The position numbers and the translations under genes are program-made. From assembly GCA_002717365.1 (NCBI GenBank), contig PBDJ01000007.1, forward strand, positions 4,469-38,157: a DNA stretch of 33,689 nt, read 5' to 3'. The notes beneath the pieces were generated by a model that made no database searches, was not told the origin of the DNA, and saw nothing but the letters and a program-made list of their open reading frames with translations. The DNA is from Acidimicrobiaceae bacterium (GTDB lineage: Bacteria > Actinomycetota > Acidimicrobiia > Acidimicrobiales > MedAcidi-G1). Position 1 is the stretch's first letter. Every line of letters begins with the position of its first letter. Shown here piece after piece: positions 30,563 through 33,689 of this stretch.

Positions 30563-31456
30563 GTGACCTCGACGCTGCCCGTGGACTACATCGCCCTTAC
30601 CCGGGCCCAGTACGACGCCCTGGGCTACCAGGCGTACCAGTGGGCCGAACGGCCCGACCCCCCGGCTTGGACTCCTATGCCCACCCTGGCCAGCGCTTCG
30701 GTGGTTCTCATCGGCTCGGGCGGGGCCTACCGCGAAGGCCAGGTGGCCTACCACTGGAAGGACGACACCGGAATCCGGCATATCCCCAGCGCCGAGCCAG
30801 CCACCGATATCCGGGTCACCCATTTTGCCTATGACCTAGAGCCGGCCCGCGAAGATCCCAACATCGTCTTCCCGGTAGACCGCCTCCGAGAACTGGTCGA
30901 CGAGGGTGTGATTGGAGGCCTAGCGCCCACCGCCCTGGGATGCATGGGCGGGATCTACTCGGTGCGCCGGGCCGAACAGGAACTGGCCCCGGCCATCGTG
31001 GACGAGGTGCTGGCCATGCGAGACGCCGGTCAAGCCGACGTGGCGCTGTTCGTCCCCGTCTGACCGGTGTGCCACCAGACCGTGGGTCTGGTCGCACGGG
31101 CGCTGGAGGCCGCCGGCATGCCGACCCTTTGCCTGACCGCCGCGTACAGCATCACGGCGGCAGCCAACCCTCCCCGAGCAGCTTTCGTCGACGTGCCGCT
31201 GGGCAACACAGTGGGGCGCCCCCACGACCCGGAGTTCCAACGCGACGTACTGCGGCGAGCCCTGGCCGCTGCCCAGACCATGGACGTGCCGGGCACCATC
31301 ACGGATCTGGGCGTGTCGTGGGACGGAGACGGATCCTGGAAGCGGTTTGCCTCGTCGACCGGAGTCGGGAGTGGTGATGGCGAGGACGACCGCCGCCAGC
31401 GGTTAGACACCCCCCAATACCAGTACGAGGCCGATCGCCTAGCCGCCGGAGGCTGA
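30563..31456 (+). CDS. Selenoprotein of the GrdB/PrdB (glycine/proline reductase) family, UGA read as selenocysteine
   Basis: 297 residues if the TGA at 31061-31063 is read as selenocysteine (Sec167). The reading frame is the same on both sides: VALFVPV-U-PVCHQTVGLVARALE, a UxxC redox pair (Sec167, Cys170). The GTG start gives VTSTLPVDYIALTRAQYDAL, the family's opening; an ATG at 30491 lies in the operator region. Family features continue on both sides of the TGA: GSGGAYREGQVAYHWKDD and IRVTHFAYDLEPAREDPNIVFPVDRLREL before it, and AAFVDVPLGNTVGRPHDPEFQ, LAAAQTMDVPGTITDLGVSW after it. GrdB and PrdB are selenoenzyme subunits of reductive amino-acid or betaine fermentation; this shorter relative has unknown substrate. 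No grdA/C/D/E or prdA gene is nearby. A SECIS-like hairpin follows the TGA. An esterase gene starts 5 bases after its stop. Confidence 0.85.
31061..31063 (+). other. In-frame TGA, selenocysteine codon
   Basis: Codons 31058 GTC, 31061 TGA, 31064 CCG, 31067 GTG, 31070 TGC. The TGA interrupts a frame that is homologous to one family on both sides and places Sec two residues before a Cys pair partner (U-P-V-C). A normal stop would truncate the protein in the middle of its domain. Confidence 0.82.
31069..31097 (+). promoter_or_regulatory. Bacterial SECIS-like hairpin
   Basis: Stem: GTGC (31069-31072) with GCAC (31094-31097), a C-C mismatch (31073/31093), A-T (31074/31092), then CCAGACC (31075-31081) with GGTCTGG (31085-31091). 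The apical loop is GTG (31082-31084). Eighteen bases separate the TGA from the loop, whose first base is G. Bacterial SECIS elements sit in the coding sequence just after UGA with a small loop starting with G/GU, so position, loop and stability all fit. Found by eye; no folding program was run. Confidence 0.78.
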
Positions 31457-31461
31457 CCGAG

Positions 31462-32412
31462 GTGACTGTCGCCGACGACCTCCGCCCATTCCTGGACCTC
31501 ATCCAGAGCACCCGTTCTCCCATAGCCGACACCACGCCAGAATCCCTGCGGGCCACGTACTCGGCTCTCGGCCTTCCCGGAGGCGTTGAAATGGCTGTTG
31601 TGGAGGACCGCGCCATCCCCGGACCGGACGGTGACGACCTGCCCGTGCGTGTCTATAGGCCGTCAGCCGACGCCGAGCGCCCGCCGGTGGTCGTCTACCT
31701 GCACGGTGGCGGGTGGACTATCGGCGACCTAGACACCCACGACGAACCGTGCCGGGCACTGGCGGCCGGTACGGGTGCTGTGGTGGCAGCCGTTGGCTAC
31801 CGCTTGGCCCCAGAGCATCCGTTCCCGGCGGCTGTTGATGACGCCTACACCGCGGTTTGCTACGTGTCCGAGCACGCTGACGACCTCGGGGTGGACGCCA
31901 GTCGACTGGTGGTGGCCGGCGACAGTGCCGGAGGCAACCTCTCAGCGGTGGTTTCGCTTATGGCCCGCGACCGCTCTGGTCCGGCCATCGCCTTCCAGTT
32001 CCTGATCTACCCGGCGGTCGACTTTGACCTGACGTCGGGCCGGTGGACGTCGCTAGAGGAGAACGCCACGGGATATTTCCTTCACTTGGAGACGATGCGA
32101 TGGTTTGCCGATCACTACGGCGGAGCTGATCGTCTAGTCGCCGAGCCGTATGCCGCACCGATCCGAGCCGCCGACCACTCCGGACTGCCACCGGCACACG
32201 TAATCGTGGCCGGCTACGATCCGCTGCGTGACGAAGGCTTGGCCTATGCCGAGATCCTGCGGGAGGCTGGGGTTCCGGTCACGGTGGCCAACCACGAACA
32301 GCAAATCCACGGCTACTGGCACTTCGTCCCCCACCTGGAGTCCAGCCGTCGGGCCCGGGAGGCTGATGTCGGCGTGTTGGCCGCCGCCATTGATGCCCTA
32401 CCCGTGGTCTGA
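31462..32412 (+). CDS. Alpha/beta hydrolase, hormone-sensitive-lipase-like esterase
   Basis: 316 residues from a GTG preceded by GACCGAG. The HSL signature VVVYLHGGGWTIGD (HGGG at 81-84) forms the oxyanion hole, and GDSAGGN holds the nucleophile Ser155. The acid is the Asp of AGYDPLRDEG and the His is in QIHGYWHF. RLAPEHPFPAAVDDAY is a further family hallmark. These enzymes hydrolyse short-chain acyl esters; actinobacterial members often act on lipids or xenobiotic esters. There is no signal peptide, so it is cytoplasmic. It begins 5 bases after the selenoprotein stop, so the two are probably one transcript, though a functional link is not evident. Confidence 0.92.
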   Translation: MTVADDLRPFLDLIQSTRSPIADTTPESLRATYSALGLPGGVEMAVVEDRAIPGPDGDDLPVRVYRPSADAERPPVVVYLHGGGWTIGDLDTHDEPCRALAAGTGAVVAAVGYRLAPEHPFPAAVDDAYTAVCYVSEHADDLGVDASRLVVAGDSAGGNLSAVVSLMARDRSGPAIAFQFLIYPAVDFDLTSGRWTSLEENATGYFLHLETMRWFADHYGGADRLVAEPYAAPIRAADHSGLPPAHVIVAGYDPLRDEGLAYAEILREAGVPVTVANHEQQIHGYWHFVPHLESSRRAREADVGVLAAAIDALPVV

Positions 32413-32442
32413 CCACCGCCCGGGCCGGCCTCCGACCTCAAG

Positions 32443-32448
32443 TACCGT
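32443..32448 (+). promoter_or_regulatory. -10 element (TACCGT), leaderless promoter of the tyrosine phosphatase gene
   Basis: TACCGT is followed by 6 bases and then the GTG at 32455. The surrounding 12-mer AGTACCGTCGAC (32441-32452) is repeated exactly at 33063-33074, upstream of the next gene. Confidence 0.45.
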
Positions 32449-32454
32449 CGACCG

Positions 32455-32997
32455 GTGATTCTTTTTGTTTGCACCGGCAACATCTGCCGGTCCCCGATGG
32501 CCGAGGTTCTGCTCCGGACCCGGATAACCGAGGCGGGTACTGACGGCCCGGAGGTCCGGTCCGTGGGCACAGCAGCCGTCGGTGGCCCAGCTACGCCGGC
32601 CGCCGTGGAGGTGCTGGCCGACCGGGGCATCGACCTGTCTGGGCACGTCAGCCGGCCCCTAACCGACGGATCGCTCGCTTCGGCGGATCTGGTGGTGGCT
32701 ATGACCCGACGTCATGAAACGGTGATCGGTTCGGCGGACCCCGACGCCCGGAGCCGAACCTTCCTGGCCGGTGAGGTGGCCCGGCTAGGAGGCCAGGTCG
32801 GCCCCCGAGGCCCCCGGTTGCTGGCTGACTGGGTTCGGGCCCTGGACGGGGCCCGAGGTGGACACTTCACTACCGGCCGGGTGGCTGACGAGGTCGCTGA
32901 CCCGTACGGAGAACCCATCGAAACCTACCGGGCTTGTGCCGACCGCCTAGACGGCCTCTGCACCGCCCTGGCTCGCCTACTGGTAGCACCTAGCTAA
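32455..32997 (+). CDS. Low-molecular-weight protein-tyrosine-phosphatase family protein
   Basis: 180 residues from a GTG. The P-loop FVCTGNICRSPMAE gives Cys6 as nucleophile and Arg12 as phosphate ligand in C-x5-R-S. SVGTAAVGGPATPAAVEVLADRG is the next conserved block, and ADEVADPYGEPIETY has the general-acid Asp in DPYG, placed as in the family. Substrates may be phosphotyrosine proteins, or the protein could be an arsenate-reductase relative; the DPYG and single P-loop Cys pattern favour phosphatase. An insertion between residues about 95 and 130 is rich in Gly/Arg. A leaderless promoter is proposed just before the gene. No tyrosine kinase gene is next to it. Confidence 0.9.
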   Translation: MILFVCTGNICRSPMAEVLLRTRITEAGTDGPEVRSVGTAAVGGPATPAAVEVLADRGIDLSGHVSRPLTDGSLASADLVVAMTRRHETVIGSADPDARSRTFLAGEVARLGGQVGPRGPRLLADWVRALDGARGGHFTTGRVADEVADPYGEPIETYRACADRLDGLCTALARLLVAPS

Positions 32998-33035
32998 GCG
33001 TCATCGAACTCGATCGCTGGCTTTGTGCCGGACGA

Positions 33036-33058
33036 CCGGGCACCAGACAGGTGCCGGG
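33036..33058. terminator. Hairpin between phosphatase and acyl-CoA dehydrogenase genes
   Basis: A 9-bp inverted repeat with one mismatch (CCGGGCACC, loop AGACA, GGTGCCGGG) lies 38 bases after the phosphatase stop and 6 bases before a TACCGT box. It could be a terminator (no T-run) or an operator over the -35 region of the next gene. Confidence 0.45.
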
Positions 33059-33064
33059 CTTCAG

Positions 33065-33070
33065 TACCGT
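33065..33070 (+). promoter_or_regulatory. -10 element (TACCGT) of the acyl-CoA dehydrogenase gene
   Basis: TACCGT is followed by 8 bases and then the ATG at 33079, near-leaderless spacing. It lies in the same 12-mer that precedes the phosphatase gene. Confidence 0.4.
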
Positions 33071-33078
33071 CGACACTT

Positions 33079-33689
33079 ATGGAGTTCGTCCGGACCCCCA
33101 AACTGGAGGCGTTCGCCGACGAGGTTCGCACGTGGTTGGAGGAGCACCTAGTGGGGGAATTCGCCGACCTGCGGGGCCGGGGCGGTGTCGGCCATGAGGA
33201 CGTCGAAGCCGAGACCCTCCTGGCCTGGGAACGCCAGTTGGCTTCGGGCGGATGGCTAGGCCTCGACTATCCGGAGCGCTTGGGTGGCCGTGACGCCTCC
33301 CTGGCCGAACAGGTGGTCTTCCACCAGACCTACGTCGAGGCCCGGGCCCCGGGCCGCATCCCCAATATCGGCCTCACCTTGCTCGGCCCTACCGTCGTTG
33401 CCTACGGGACGCTGGAGCAGCAGGAGCGGTTCGTTCCACCCATCCTCGCCGGCACCGAGCACTGGTGTCAGGGGTATTCCGAACCCAATGCCGGCTCCGA
33501 CCTCGCCAATGTTTCGACTCGAGCCCGTCTAGTTGGCGACCGGTGGCTGGTCTCCGGTCAGAAGGTCTGGACCTCGTTAGCCCAGGTAGCCCAGTGGGCG
33601 TTCGTGGTTTGTAGGACCGATCCGGATGGCGTGCGCCATGCCGGCCTTTCCTATCTGCTGGTGCCCATGGACCAACCGGGCGTCGAGGT
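33079..33689 (+). CDS. Acyl-CoA dehydrogenase, N-terminal part (partial, runs off right edge)
   Basis: 203 codons are visible from the ATG at 33079 (MEFVRTPKLEAFADEVRTWL); no stop occurs before the window ends. The helical N-terminal domain includes ASGGWLGLDYPERLGGRDAS and FHQTYVEARAPGRIPNIGLTLLGPTVVAYGTLEQQERFV, quoted only in part here, where ACADs have a G-W-x-G-x-x-x-P-x-x-x-G-G pattern. WCQGYSEPNAGSDLAN is the FAD-binding Q-x-x-S/T-E-P-x-A-G-S-D motif, and WLVSGQKVWTSLAQVAQWAFVV begins the middle beta domain with the G-x-K-x-W-x-(S/T) pattern. The enzyme oxidises acyl-CoA thioesters with FAD and passes electrons to ETF. The substrate class cannot be set from this half. Confidence 0.93.
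   Translation, partial: MEFVRTPKLEAFADEVRTWLEEHLVGEFADLRGRGGVGHEDVEAETLLAWERQLASGGWLGLDYPERLGGRDASLAEQVVFHQTYVEARAPGRIPNIGLTLLGPTVVAYGTLEQQERFVPPILAGTEHWCQGYSEPNAGSDLANVSTRARLVGDRWLVSGQKVWTSLAQVAQWAFVVCRTDPDGVRHAGLSYLLVPMDQPGVE

Noticed and set aside
30491-31063. A complete 190-residue protein ending at the TGA at 31061
   Set aside because: The family sequence continues in the same frame directly after the TGA, the first 24 codons overlap the proposed operator, and a SECIS-like hairpin follows the TGA.
31067-31456. A separate gene starting at GTG 31067
   Set aside because: It has no ribosome binding site or -10 box, its first residues (VCHQT) are mid-domain, and it is in frame with the upstream part. 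A Sec readthrough explains both parts better than a pseudogene; there is no frameshift and no other damage.

Overview
The window looks like chromosomal DNA of a high-GC actinobacterium. Acidimicrobiia, possibly a marine lineage, is my best guess. The support is indirect: GTG/TTG starts and 1-10 bp gene overlaps, a complete classical menaquinone cluster (menF, menD, menH, menC), an LLM-class (F420-type) oxidoreductase, threonine-rich lipoproteins, and several promoters whose -10 box lies about 6 bases before the start codon (leaderless transcripts). No rRNA, tRNA, insertion sequence, phage gene or CRISPR array was seen. The first ~1.8 kb is visibly less GC-rich than the rest (one sampled 60-base line near 541 is 55% GC, against about 72% near 9241).

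Layout. Positions 1-1087 (+): the 3' end of a ZIP-type metal transporter with a His-rich tail, overlapping an exported single-pass membrane protein. Positions 1185-8137 (-): a glyoxalase-like protein, a cytoplasmic beta-propeller, a 1015-residue repeat-rich propeller lipoprotein, and a phosphohistidine-swivel protein without an ATP-grasp domain. Positions 8234-14509 (+): a LysM lipoprotein, a nitroreductase, an LLM oxidoreductase, a D-aminoacylase-type amidohydrolase, and a second swivel-domain protein 1 base downstream of it. Positions 14541-18699 (-): a Tat-exported amidohydrolase with an altered metal site, a CapA-like protein, and serC. Positions 18780-21577 (+): an exported TIM-barrel-like protein and a DNA methyltransferase with an extra C-terminal domain. 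Then a glutaminyl cyclase lipoprotein (-), an alpha/beta hydrolase and an alkylsulfatase-like metallo-hydrolase (+). Positions 24783-30462 (-): an operon MerR-menF-menD-menH-menC in which every junction overlaps or is 1 base apart. Positions 30563-33689 (+): a GrdB/PrdB-family protein, an HSL-type esterase, a low-molecular-weight tyrosine phosphatase, and the start of an acyl-CoA dehydrogenase.

The most important observation is at 30563-31456. What looks like two short ORFs is one gene with an in-frame TGA at 31061-31063. The peptide reads VPV-U-PVC-HQT, a UxxC redox motif at the place where glycine/proline reductase selenoproteins carry selenocysteine. A strong hairpin with a GUG apical loop begins 5 bases after the TGA, and its loop is 18 bases from the TGA, as expected of a bacterial SECIS element. 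This selenoprotein gene is divergent from the MerR-men operon. The shared intergenic region has nested inverted repeats over a well-formed leaderless promoter, so one regulator may link quinone synthesis to a selenium-dependent reductase-like protein. That link is inference.
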